A stretch of 64,000 nt of DNA, taken from NCBI RefSeq assembly GCF_016745235.1, contig NZ_JAELVM010000001.1:819856-883855 (forward strand), in the 5' to 3' direction. This DNA comes from Chryseobacterium endalhagicum. GTDB taxonomy: Bacteria > Bacteroidota > Bacteroidia > Flavobacteriales > Weeksellaceae. How positions within the stretch are numbered: position 1 is the stretch's first letter; each line of letters begins with the position of its first letter. The notes under the pieces were generated by a model. That model worked only from the letters and a program-made list of their open reading frames with translations. It was not told the DNA's origin and did not search any database. Position numbers and translations under genes: made by a program. Below are positions 27,529 through 35,873 of the stretch, in pieces.

Positions 27529-28266
27529 TTAGGCGTTCATCATACTGAAAGCACCTTCCGAATGAGCAAAGAAATTGCTGTACAGAACTTCAGTATTTCC
27601 TACGCGGATCTCGTAAATGTTCTCCTGAAGAGCTTTTACCAGACTGTCCGCCACATCAGAAGCCGGAATACCATTTTCCCTGCCTCCGATTTCTACTGAA
27701 AAGTCCGTGTTGACAAGAGGGGGCATCAATTCAAAAACTTTAACAGCTGTGTTTTTTGCCAGTTCGTGTCTCAGTATTTTGGTGTAAGAATGCAGGGCTG
27801 CTTTAGAATCAGAATAAGTAGGAACATGAGAGCCTGGCGCAAACGCAACAATAGAAGAAACATTCACCACCGCGGCATTTTCCTGCTGTTTCAGTAAAGG
27901 GAGTAACTTTTCTGTAAGACGGATTGGCGCGAAATAATTGGTTTCAAATTCTGCGACTGCCTTGCTGTAAGTATCTGAAGTCTCAGAAATGGTATAAGCG
28001 TAGGCATGTCCGGCGTTGTTGATCAGGATATTCAGCCCTCCAAAATTCACTTTTATCTCTTCAATCAAGCGGTTTACATCCTCTTCTTTCGTAATATCAG
28101 CCTGAATGGTAAAGATATTCTCTAAGCCTTCAGCCGCGGCATCAAGCTTGGCTTTATTCCGTCCTGCAATGATGACGGTGTTGGATGTATTCAGTGACTT
28201 TGCAATTTCTAATCCGATTCCTGAACCTCCGCCAGTAATAAGGATGATGTTGTTGGTAATGTTCAT
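27529..28266 (-). CDS. Short-chain dehydrogenase/reductase (DltE-like)
   Basis: Starting at MNITNNIILITGG gives 245 residues; residues upstream of this overlap an operator. Motifs are GGGSGIG (cofactor), NNAGHAYA, and the catalytic Ser and Tyr-x3-Lys in NVSSIVAF and YSDSKAALHSY. The substrate is unknown. The gene is downstream of a TetR regulator, and the two promoters share a palindrome, so it is probably the regulator's target. Confidence 0.88.
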   Translation of the reverse strand: MNITNNIILITGGGSGIGLEIAKSLNTSNTVIIAGRNKAKLDAAAEGLENIFTIQADITKEEDVNRLIEEIKVNFGGLNILINNAGHAYAYTISETSDTYSKAVAEFETNYFAPIRLTEKLLPLLKQQENAAVVNVSSIVAFAPGSHVPTYSDSKAALHSYTKILRHELAKNTAVKVFELMPPLVNTDFSVEIGGRENGIPASDVADSLVKALQENIYEIRVGNTEVLYSNFFAHSEGAFSMMNA

Positions 28267-28302
28267 GACATTTTTTGTATTTAAATTAATCGATATTTTA
28301 AT

Positions 28303-28320
28303 TTGTACTATTTGGTACAA
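28303..28320. promoter_or_regulatory. TetR operator upstream of the SDR gene
   Basis: TTGTACTATTTGGTACAA has 6-bp inverted arms around a 6-bp spacer. It matches 28953-28970 at 16 of 18 positions, and both precede the starts of this regulator/target pair. Confidence 0.75.
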
Positions 28321-28336
28321 AATTGTTTAAATTTTT

Positions 28337-28921
28337 TTATTCCAGTATTTTAAGATTCATTTCAATAATGCTTCTTAAGATCTCCGGAGAACTTTCCATT
28401 CTTCTCGTTACATGGATTCCGTTCCACAGATTGCTTAGGTGCCATCCCATAATTTCGGGATCTTCAGTACTTTTGAGCTGCCCGATTTTCTGGGCATTCC
28501 TGATCGTCTCTGCAAAAATAACCTGCAGATTTCTAAGCAACTGAGCCGTTATTTCCTTGATTTCATGATCTTTTTCAGAAAGCTGAACCAGAGCATTCCC
28601 TAAATAGCAGCCTCGTTCTTTATCACAGTCCGAAGCATAAGCCAGGCTGAGGAAAAACTGTCTCAGGAATTCTATTTTATCGTCTGCCTCTGCAATACTC
28701 TGCGATATTTTTTTGGAAAAATACTCTGAAAACTGACTGATGGACCGTGTATACAATTCCTGCTTTCCTCCTTTAAAAGCATGATAGAAACTGCCTTTTC
28801 CAATACCCATGGCAACCAGCAATTCATCAGCAGAAGCCGTATCATAGCCTTTTTCTCTGAAAACTTCAGTTGCTTTTGCTATTGCTTCACATTCATCAAA
28901 TATTTTAGGTCTTCCTGCCAT
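28337..28921 (-). CDS. TetR/AcrR-family repressor
   Basis: Starting at MAGRPKIFDE gives 194 residues. The N-terminal helix-turn-helix is clear (ATEVFREKGYDTASADELL, then GIGKGSFYHAFKGGK). The C-terminal part is an all-helical ligand domain. It should control itself and the SDR gene through the matching palindromes. The inducer is unknown. The longer frame crosses the promoter and operator. Confidence 0.88.
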   Translation of the reverse strand: MAGRPKIFDECEAIAKATEVFREKGYDTASADELLVAMGIGKGSFYHAFKGGKQELYTRSISQFSEYFSKKISQSIAEADDKIEFLRQFFLSLAYASDCDKERGCYLGNALVQLSEKDHEIKEITAQLLRNLQVIFAETIRNAQKIGQLKSTEDPEIMGWHLSNLWNGIHVTRRMESSPEILRSIIEMNLKILE

Positions 28922-28939
28922 TGGGATTATTTTCTGGGA

Positions 28940-28970
28940 CAAAGGTATATAATTGTACCATTCGGTACAA
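28940..28970 (-). promoter_or_regulatory. Promoter with overlapping operator for the tetR gene
   Basis: The -7 box TACCTTTG is at 28940-28947. The palindrome TTGTACCATTCGGTACAA (28953-28970) covers the expected -33 region, so a bound repressor would block RNA polymerase. Confidence 0.75.
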
Positions 28971-29041
28971 AATAAAAATTTCAATACATTTTATAGTTTC
29001 TGTCGATTATATGTTTTGAATTGCGGGTAGTGGTATTTCAT

Positions 29042-29575
29042 TTATAAATCCAGTGTCATAAAAACCGCCGTTTCTTCAGGGTTTTCATACAACCGGGTAT
29101 TCAGTCCAGTAATGCTGAAACCCATTCTTCTGTAAAACTGAATGGCCGGGAAATTGGTATTTTGCGTTTCAAGTTCAATGACCCTGCAGTTTAAATTCCG
29201 GGCTTCCCTTACCGCGCTTTTGATAAGCTGGGCGCCGGCTCCGTTTCTTCTGAATTTTTCACTGATCAGTATATTTTCAATGTAGAAGCTGTTGTTCCAT
29301 GTCCTGTGCTCACAGATGATCCAGCCCATCAGTTCATCATTTTCGAAAAACCCGAAAGAATGTCCTTCCTCAATAATCTGGTTGAGCTCCTCAATATCAT
29401 CAGAATCAGTCTCCCAGATTTTGGTGTAGCTAATCTGCTTTTCCTTTAATACAAATTCAAAAGAACCGGCAAATTCCACGAAAGAAACAGATAATATTCT
29501 GTCCGTTTCATAGCCGTTGTGTCCCCAGTTTCCGGTAGGATTTCCGGTAAGTTTTTCTAATTTTCTGATTTCCAT
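29042..29575 (-). CDS. GNAT-family N-acetyltransferase
   Basis: The 177-residue protein has the acetyl-CoA loop seen in ILISEKFRRNGAGAQLIKSA and the C-terminal NFPAIQFYRRMGF segment. The profile recalls aminoglycoside 6'-type or streptothricin-type acetyltransferases, but the substrate is not predictable. It is 23 bases downstream of the VOC gene, in the same operon. Confidence 0.8.
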   Translation of the reverse strand: MEIRKLEKLTGNPTGNWGHNGYETDRILSVSFVEFAGSFEFVLKEKQISYTKIWETDSDDIEELNQIIEEGHSFGFFENDELMGWIICEHRTWNNSFYIENILISEKFRRNGAGAQLIKSAVREARNLNCRVIELETQNTNFPAIQFYRRMGFSITGLNTRLYENPEETAVFMTLDL

Positions 29576-29598
29576 AGAATGCGGAATATGATTTTGGT

Positions 29599-29991
29599 TT
29601 ACTGAATTTCTGTACAGATTTCTACTAAATAATGATCAGGATCTTTAATGTAAGCCACCTTTTGCCCCCAAGGTTTTACAGCGATATTCTCGTACAGAAC
29701 TGCTCCGTTTTTAATCGCTTTTTCCAGAAGACTTTCCACATCGTCCGTTGTGAATCCCAATTCAATTCCAAATGGTTTTTCCACTGATTTTGAAGACAGA
29801 AAACCCTGCTTTATATTGGAGCTGGCCAGACTTATGGATGCAAAGGATAGGGTAGTTTCACCCGTAATCAGTTCGCCGTAATCTTTTTCAGGAGTAATAA
29901 ACTTTATAGTTGTCCCGAATGTGTCCTGATAAAAATTCATTGATTTTTCAACATCTTCAACGTAAAGAATGACGTATTTGAATTTAATCAT
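29599..29991 (-). CDS. VOC-family (glyoxalase/bleomycin-resistance-like) protein
   Basis: The 130-residue protein has the paired beta-alpha-beta modules: YVEDVEKSMNFYQDTFG at the start and WGQKVAYIKDPDHYLVEI at the end, with a metal-type Glu. The gene overlaps the upstream hypothetical gene by ATGA. Members bind metals, antibiotics or small electrophiles; the activity here is unknown. Confidence 0.82.
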   Translation of the reverse strand: MIKFKYVILYVEDVEKSMNFYQDTFGTTIKFITPEKDYGELITGETTLSFASISLASSNIKQGFLSSKSVEKPFGIELGFTTDDVESLLEKAIKNGAVLYENIAVKPWGQKVAYIKDPDHYLVEICTEIQ

Positions 29992-30821
29992 AATTTTAAT
30001 TTTAAGAATTTAAGAATTGTGGCTATTTTAGACTTAGGTTCTGCGAAATAAGTCTCGGGATCAAGTACATTAATTTGAATTTTATCCCTGTCTTTTACAG
30101 CTATTCCTGAGTGATTGGCTATACTGGAATTAATTCTTTCAAATAAATCCAGCTTTAGCATGACTTCAAGAATTCTGCGTCCGTCATCAAAATTTTCATA
30201 AATATCTACCGGTAATGGTTGATATTCCGGGGTTGATTTGATATAAAGACTGAAGAAATAAGGATCAAGATCTCCGAACTCCATACCAAACATAATGGGA
30301 ACCTCTATTTCTTGTTTTGTTTTTATATTTTGAAAACAACAGTGATACCCGTGAAAAAAAAAAATCCAGCCATCAATTTTCCCGCGGTGCATTCTTCTGC
30401 TGCCTTTAAGCTTATTAAAAGTAAGAAACGGAAATTCAGGATTTAGTTTTACTTTCTTTTTCTGAATTAATAAATGAATTAACTTTGATCCCAATTCCCT
30501 GTAATCCTTCGCACAGCGTTCAAAAAATAACTGATTGGCAATTATTTCTTTATCTGTAATCAGTTTACAAATATATATTTCATGGTTTATATCAGGAACC
30601 GCGATTTGAAATGCAGGAAGCTTTTTTTCTAAATCTCTACCAAAATCTTGTCGTAAGTGTTGAACAGAATTTGTAAAAACTAATTTAAGTTTTTTATGGC
30701 GCGGAATATTAGATATATAATCAACACTTGGAATTTCCCGTATTGATTTGATTGTTATTAATTCAGTAATTCTTTCCAAGGCTTTAAGTGGATAATAAGT
30801 CAAATTTAAATAAAATTTCAC
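29988..30821 (-). CDS. Hypothetical protein with internal FFFHG motif
   Basis: The 277-residue cytoplasmic protein starts with GTG. It contains GWIFFFHGYHCCFQN, then IEVPIMFGMEFGDLDPYFF, and PLPVDIYENFDDGRRILEVM. I recall similar short domains under DUF6896 but am not sure. The gene overlaps the VOC gene by four bases. Role unknown. Confidence 0.6.
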   Translation of the reverse strand: MKFYLNLTYYPLKALERITELITIKSIREIPSVDYISNIPRHKKLKLVFTNSVQHLRQDFGRDLEKKLPAFQIAVPDINHEIYICKLITDKEIIANQLFFERCAKDYRELGSKLIHLLIQKKKVKLNPEFPFLTFNKLKGSRRMHRGKIDGWIFFFHGYHCCFQNIKTKQEIEVPIMFGMEFGDLDPYFFSLYIKSTPEYQPLPVDIYENFDDGRRILEVMLKLDLFERINSSIANHSGIAVKDRDKIQINVLDPETYFAEPKSKIATILKFLKLKL

Positions 30822-30843
30822 ACTCCAAAACTTTCAAAACCCT

Positions 30844-30851
30844 TAAATTTG
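30844..30851 (+). promoter_or_regulatory. -7 box of the alkaline phosphatase gene
   Basis: TAAATTTG fits the consensus and includes the TTG codon of a longer frame (30849), so translation must start at the ATG at 30873. Confidence 0.55.
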
Positions 30852-30872
30852 TCGTCAACAAAAATTTACCAG

Positions 30873-32519
30873 ATGCTTAGGAAAATTTCAATTGCGGCAG
30901 CGGCCCTTTTGTCCGTAATGACAATCAATGCTCAGAAGAACAGAAATTCTCAATTAGAAAGACCAAAATTAGTCGTAGGATTGGTGGTAGACCAGATGAG
31001 GTGGGACTATCTGTACCGTTTTTATGGAAAGTACGGAAACGATGGTTTCAAAAGACTTTTGAATACAGGATATTCTTTAAATAACGTCCACATCCCTTAC
31101 GTGCCTACCATTACTGCTTTGGGACATACCTGCATCTATACGGGTTCTGTACCTGCCATTCATGGGATTGCCGGAAATGACTGGACGGATAAAGAGACCG
31201 GGAAAAATGTATACTGTACTACCGATGAAAGCGTTCAGCCGGTAGGAACAACCAACACGAAAATAGGAAGCCACTCTCCGAAAAACCTTTGGTCAACTAC
31301 TGTAACCGACGAACTAAGACTGGCTACCAATTTCCAGGGAAAAGTAATAGGAGTTTCATTAAAAGACCGTGCATCCATCCTTCCTGCAGGCCATACACCG
31401 AACGGAGCTTTCTGGTTTGATGACAGTTCAGGAAACTTCATCACCAGTACATGGTATATGAATGACCTGCCGCAATGGCTGAAGTCGTTCAATGCCCAGA
31501 ATCTTCCGGACAAATTAGTCGCGAACGGTTGGAATACGTTACTTCCGATCAATCAGTATACTGAAAGCTCACCGGATAATTCTTCTTGGGAAGGACTGCT
31601 GGGAAGCGCAAAAACGCCTGTTTTCCCTTACAGCAATTTAGCGCAGGATTATCAGGCTAAAAAAGATAATATCCGTTATACACCTTTCGGAAATACGCTG
31701 ACATTAAAATTGGCTGAAGCTTCTGTAGAAGGTGAAAAACTAGGCGGTGACCAGATCACTGACTTTTTAGCCATCAACCTGGCTTCTACCGATTATGCAG
31801 GTCATAAATTCGGTCCGAATTCCATTGAAGTGGAAGATGTGTATTTAAGACTGGATCAGGACCTTGCCCAGTTTTTCAGCTATCTGGATGCTAAAGTAGG
31901 AAAAGGGGAGTACACGGTTTTCCTTTCTGCTGACCACGGCGGTGCCCATTCAGTAGGATTCCTGAAAGAGCATAAAATTACTACAGGATTCTTCGGGGAA
32001 GGCATGGAAAAAGATATCAACCAAAAGCTGAAAGATAAATTCGGAGTGGATAAACTGATCAATGCGGTAGACAACTACCAGATTTATTTTGACAGAAAGC
32101 TGATGCAGGATAATAAAATTGAGCTGGATGATTTGAGAGATTTCACGATTAAAGAATTGCACAAAGATCCAACCGTTTTATATGCAGTATCCGTGGATGA
32201 AGTTCAGGAAGCTACTATTCCGGAACCGATCAAGCAGAGAATCATCAATGGAATCAACAGACAGAGAAGCGGGGATATCCAGCTGATCTCCCACGACTCC
32301 ATGCTTCCGCCATATTCTAAAACAGGAACCACACACAGCGTATGGAATTCTTATGACTCTCACGTTCCATTGATCTTTATGGGCTGGGGAATTCAGAAAG
32401 GAGAAAGCAATAAAGCCTACAATATGACCGATATTGCACCTACCGTTTCATCATTACTGAAAATTCAGTTCCCGAGTGGAAATGTAGGAAACCCGATCAC
32501 AGAAGTTATCGGAAGATAA
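30873..32519 (+). CDS. pafA: PafA-type alkaline phosphatase
   Basis: Starting at MLRKISIAAAALL gives 548 residues with a signal peptide ending TINAQ. Active-site elements of the PafA subfamily are visible: VVDQMRWDY (metal Asp), PTITALGHT (nucleophile Thr), GNDW (Asn), SLKDRASILPAGH (Lys and Arg), STDYAGHKFGP (Asp, His), SADHGG (Asp-His) and GTTHSVW (His). It hydrolyses phosphomonoesters in the periplasm. Known PafA enzymes are phosphate-insensitive (family knowledge from Elizabethkingia). It has its own promoter and terminator. Confidence 0.92.
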   Translation: MLRKISIAAAALLSVMTINAQKNRNSQLERPKLVVGLVVDQMRWDYLYRFYGKYGNDGFKRLLNTGYSLNNVHIPYVPTITALGHTCIYTGSVPAIHGIAGNDWTDKETGKNVYCTTDESVQPVGTTNTKIGSHSPKNLWSTTVTDELRLATNFQGKVIGVSLKDRASILPAGHTPNGAFWFDDSSGNFITSTWYMNDLPQWLKSFNAQNLPDKLVANGWNTLLPINQYTESSPDNSSWEGLLGSAKTPVFPYSNLAQDYQAKKDNIRYTPFGNTLTLKLAEASVEGEKLGGDQITDFLAINLASTDYAGHKFGPNSIEVEDVYLRLDQDLAQFFSYLDAKVGKGEYTVFLSADHGGAHSVGFLKEHKITTGFFGEGMEKDINQKLKDKFGVDKLINAVDNYQIYFDRKLMQDNKIELDDLRDFTIKELHKDPTVLYAVSVDEVQEATIPEPIKQRIINGINRQRSGDIQLISHDSMLPPYSKTGTTHSVWNSYDSHVPLIFMGWGIQKGESNKAYNMTDIAPTVSSLLKIQFPSGNVGNPITEVIGR

Positions 32520-32540
32520 TTTGAAATAACATAGATCATC

Positions 32541-32567
32541 AACATTCCTTTCGGGGAATGTTTTTTT
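32541..32567 (+). terminator. Terminator of the phosphatase gene
   Basis: AACATTCC pairs with GGAATGTT, followed by a run of seven T. Confidence 0.9.
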
Positions 32568-32662
32568 GTTTGATATAATGAGAGAAACAGATATTTAAAA
32601 TGATTTTAATTCTATAGATAGGGAAATATTGTATATTTGGAATATTAATCAAATATATAATC

Positions 32663-32818
32663 ATGAAGAAACTATCAAGAAAAGATCTTAGAATGATCAA
32701 AGGAAGTAGTATAAATATTACATGTTCGGCTGATCAGAAATGCCCTGCTGGTTATGCGTGCTGCGACAGTGTTTGTCTGAAAACAAAGGAAATCGCTCAT
32801 TTACCTATCTGTGACTAA
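32663..32818 (+). CDS. 51-residue Cys-rich leader peptide (RiPP/bacteriocin-like)
   Basis: The reading frame starts MKKLSRKDLRMIKGS, sharing the LSRKDL..I leader of the peptide at 26870. The usual Gly-Gly is replaced by Gly14-Ser15. The core has six Cys, including a CC pair (residues 33-34), and KCPAGYACCDSVC resembles a small disulfide knot. A -7 box TATATTTG (32632-32639) and a terminator flank it, supporting a real single-gene unit. It was too short for routine ORF calling. Confidence 0.7.
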   Translation: MKKLSRKDLRMIKGSSINITCSADQKCPAGYACCDSVCLKTKEIAHLPICD

Positions 32819-32898
32819 ATGTATGAACAAGCTGCGGCATTCTTATATTCAGCCCATGGATTGAACAAAAAGATACAACAGAAACCCTAAAAATAAAA

Positions 32899-32925
32899 AA
32901 AGCATTCCGGCAGGAATGCTTTTTT
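32899..32925. terminator. Bidirectional terminator
   Basis: AGCATTCC and GGAATGCT (32901-32920) are flanked by A-runs on the left and T-runs on the right, serving the peptide gene (+) and the TPR gene (-). Confidence 0.88.
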
Positions 32926-32944
32926 ATTATTCATCACTCATCAC

Positions 32945-34075
32945 TTATAACTTAATCAACTCCTGTATCCCCTTCCTGTATTTTAAATTCTGTTTTCTGA
33001 TTCTGAAAATTAAAGAAAGCAAAACCGAAATAACGAGCGTACTTACACCCGCAATAAGTCCTGTAATATAAAGGTAACGGGTTTTCATTTCGCTGCTTTT
33101 CTTCAGGGTTTCCCTGTTGTGATTATTGATGGAATGATTGATTGAGCTTAATTCGTTCTGCTCCCTTTGAAAACGCATTTCAAAGTGTTTCTTGCTGTAA
33201 TTCTGGTAAAGATCGGGTTTTCCCAAAGCCAGATAATTGTCGGACATTTCCTTGTAAAGTCCTTCATTGAGGATCAGATCGCCGGTATTTTTGCTCAGAT
33301 CCCCGGCCTTGATCAGTAACTGTAAAGCAGCTTCGTTCTGTTTTTTCTGTTTGTACATTTCAGCCAGACCTTTCAGGGCAAATGCTTCCAGGCTTTTCGC
33401 TTTATTCCTTCGTGCATATTCCGCAGACTGCATGAATGCGTGATGTGCTTTTTCAAGTTGATTGAGATTGAGGTAGCAGTAGCCAATATTGTAGTACACC
33501 ACACTCATATTGGAATACGTTGTCTGCTTATGCTGTATTTTCTCGAAATTCTGAATCGAAATCAGGAATTTTTCAAGGGCAATTTCAGGATTCGACTGGC
33601 TTTTGTAGATCATGCCGCGGATCGCAAAACTTCTGGCGGTTTCAATATGCTTTTCAGGCAGGTGATCCGGAAGTTTAGTCAGATACTGATCCGCTTCATT
33701 AAGGGTTTCCAGGCTTTTGCTGAAAAGTTCCATCTGCTGGTACTGGATAGCCGCTGAGATCAGAACACTGGTACGGATCTTCAGATCATTGGTTTTTTCA
33801 GCGGTTTCTTTGGCTTTTAAAAGATATTGTAACGACTGGTCGAAATCCCTTTTTGCAATATTGGCCGTAGAAAGCAACTGATAAATGCTGATTTTCCTGT
33901 GAATATCATCTTCTTTTCCCAGAAGGTCTTTCCCGATTTTAATAGCATGATCCGGATGGTCATAGATTTCAAGGCGTGCCTTTTTCATCAGGGAATCAAA
34001 AGAAGTCTTCTGCCCGGAAACGCAAAGAGAAAAGCACAGAAAAAGAGCCGGAATAATTTTTAGGATTAATTTCAT
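32945..34075 (-). CDS. Exported TPR protein with one C-terminal helix (regulator-like, no DNA-binding domain)
   Basis: The 376-residue protein has a signal peptide (to VSGQ). TPR-type helices span about 30-300, and there is one transmembrane helix near 330-355. After it come only about 20 residues (ending YRKGIQELIKL). The layout copies the first 400 residues of the gene upstream, which continues into an AraC-type domain. Its ATG overlaps that gene's TGA. It may modulate or pair with the full-length regulator (inference). Confidence 0.7.
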   Translation of the reverse strand: MKLILKIIPALFLCFSLCVSGQKTSFDSLMKKARLEIYDHPDHAIKIGKDLLGKEDDIHRKISIYQLLSTANIAKRDFDQSLQYLLKAKETAEKTNDLKIRTSVLISAAIQYQQMELFSKSLETLNEADQYLTKLPDHLPEKHIETARSFAIRGMIYKSQSNPEIALEKFLISIQNFEKIQHKQTTYSNMSVVYYNIGYCYLNLNQLEKAHHAFMQSAEYARRNKAKSLEAFALKGLAEMYKQKKQNEAALQLLIKAGDLSKNTGDLILNEGLYKEMSDNYLALGKPDLYQNYSKKHFEMRFQREQNELSSINHSINNHNRETLKKSSEMKTRYLYITGLIAGVSTLVISVLLSLIFRIRKQNLKYRKGIQELIKL

Positions 34076-35724
34076 AATGTTCTGCTTTTACTGATTTCCT
34101 GGATATAAACGTTGGGAGACATGCCTGTAACCGATTTAAATACTGTTGTAAACGCGCTGTGCGAAGAAAACCCCGAATATTCCGCGAGATAACTGACCTT
34201 ATAATTGAGAAACGCAGGATCTGTTCTTAAAAGCCGCGCAATATGATTGATCCTTAATTCATTGATGTAGCCGTTAAAATTTTTCCCTTTAGTGCTGTTA
34301 ATCACTTCCGAAAGATATTTTGTATTTACGCCCATTTGTGAGGATAGTGCAGAAAGGGTCATGCTCTTGTCAAGGAAGCGCTGCTGTTTTTCCCATTCTT
34401 CCAGTTTTCCGAGGATTTCATCTTCTTTCTCCTTGGATATTCTATTCGGATCTTTTTCGGGAGTTTTGTTGATAGAAGTGGTTTCCTTTATGATACTTTG
34501 AAGATTTTCCGGTGGTTTTTGCTCCTGGATTTTTTGTTTTTTAAAGAAATCAAACTGCTTTTTAAGATCCTTATTCGTGTTTTTGAGGATCAGAAAACAA
34601 ATGATGAGTCCGATAATTAAAACCAAAAAACAGGCAGCAATCAGACTTGTTTTTTTCAATTGTTTCTGATTTTGAAACTCCAGATTGTGGGCCTGGTTGG
34701 TCTCTACCAGTTTTACAATATACCGGATGCCTTCTTTCGTATTTGAATCCAGCTTTGTCCTGAGTTCAGTATAAAGTTTATTGTATTCATGGTGTTTTGC
34801 ATCGTTATGAAGCGCAAAATAATTTTTGGAAAGAGATTCGTAGATCTTGGCTTTTAAGCTGTTGTAAGGAAGGTTTTGTATTTTTGAAAGTCCTTTTTCA
34901 AGAATGTCTGCAGAGGTTGAATATTCTTCTTTTAAAAAATAATAACGCGACAGGTTTTCGTAGGCCAGTGCCTGCAGAAAATAGTAATCCGTATTCTTTT
35001 CAGCCAAAACAAGGGTAGATTCGAGGAGATTTTTAGCTTCCTCCAATTTATTCTGTCTCATAAAAAAAGACGCCCTGAATATTCTGTTTTCTATTTCAAG
35101 GATATGGTTTTCCTGGTTATTGAAACCGAGATATTGATCACTTTTGCTGAGGTTTTCAAGTGCCTTGTCATAATTTCTGTTAATTCCGAGATTGAGCGCC
35201 TGAAGCTGATAAAGTTTTGCCGTAATTACATTGATCCGTGGATTATCTCCTTTCAATAGCTTTGGGTCAGATAAAAGACCGGATATGATCCGTTGGGACT
35301 GCCCATACAGATCCAGATTCTGATACTGGTCCGCAAGATTATAATCCCCAGCGGTCTGCAAAAAATAGGAGAGGTTTTCTTTTTCTTTTGAATCTTCCTT
35401 CTGGCTGTATATATTAACGGACTGCACATAATCTCCTTTCATAGCATACGCCTGGGAAATAATATTCTGAAGTACAATCCTGTGTTCCTGGTTTTGATCG
35501 CTAATCAGAAGTGCCTGTGAATAACTGATGCAGTCATCCGGATTCTGATATAATTTCTGAAAAGCTTTGTCCGCTAAAATATTGAAATCCGGACCGGACT
35601 GCCCTTTAATGAAAACTGAACATAGAACAATGAACAGAAATGGAATGCTTCGGGCCAGACTATTCTGGCAAAAAAATGATTTTTTTTCGGTTTTTCTTAC
35701 AGCTTCCTGATAATCTCTCCTCAA
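34072..35724 (-). CDS. TPR-transmembrane-AraC family regulator
   Basis: The 550-residue protein has an exported N-terminus with TPR helices (about 45-340) and a transmembrane helix at about 365-390. The cytoplasmic AraC/XylS domain holds LSALSSQMGVNTKYLSEVIN and LAEYSGFSSHSAFTTVFKSV. This is a one-component membrane-bound sensor type widespread in Bacteroidota. It starts with TTG; no better ATG is available. It is the first gene of an overlapping pair. Confidence 0.8.
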   Translation of the reverse strand: MRRDYQEAVRKTEKKSFFCQNSLARSIPFLFIVLCSVFIKGQSGPDFNILADKAFQKLYQNPDDCISYSQALLISDQNQEHRIVLQNIISQAYAMKGDYVQSVNIYSQKEDSKEKENLSYFLQTAGDYNLADQYQNLDLYGQSQRIISGLLSDPKLLKGDNPRINVITAKLYQLQALNLGINRNYDKALENLSKSDQYLGFNNQENHILEIENRIFRASFFMRQNKLEEAKNLLESTLVLAEKNTDYYFLQALAYENLSRYYFLKEEYSTSADILEKGLSKIQNLPYNSLKAKIYESLSKNYFALHNDAKHHEYNKLYTELRTKLDSNTKEGIRYIVKLVETNQAHNLEFQNQKQLKKTSLIAACFLVLIIGLIICFLILKNTNKDLKKQFDFFKKQKIQEQKPPENLQSIIKETTSINKTPEKDPNRISKEKEDEILGKLEEWEKQQRFLDKSMTLSALSSQMGVNTKYLSEVINSTKGKNFNGYINELRINHIARLLRTDPAFLNYKVSYLAEYSGFSSHSAFTTVFKSVTGMSPNVYIQEISKSRTL

Positions 35725-35873
35725 AATAGATTTTTGTTATGTGGTTGTATTTTAACGATTTATATTTTATACTCTTTCGAATTTCACGAATTATATAAGT
35801 CAAATTCTTTTAAAAAGGTAAATATAATATTAATATTGTTTCAGCCAATTCAAAATATTAAACTTAAGTAATT

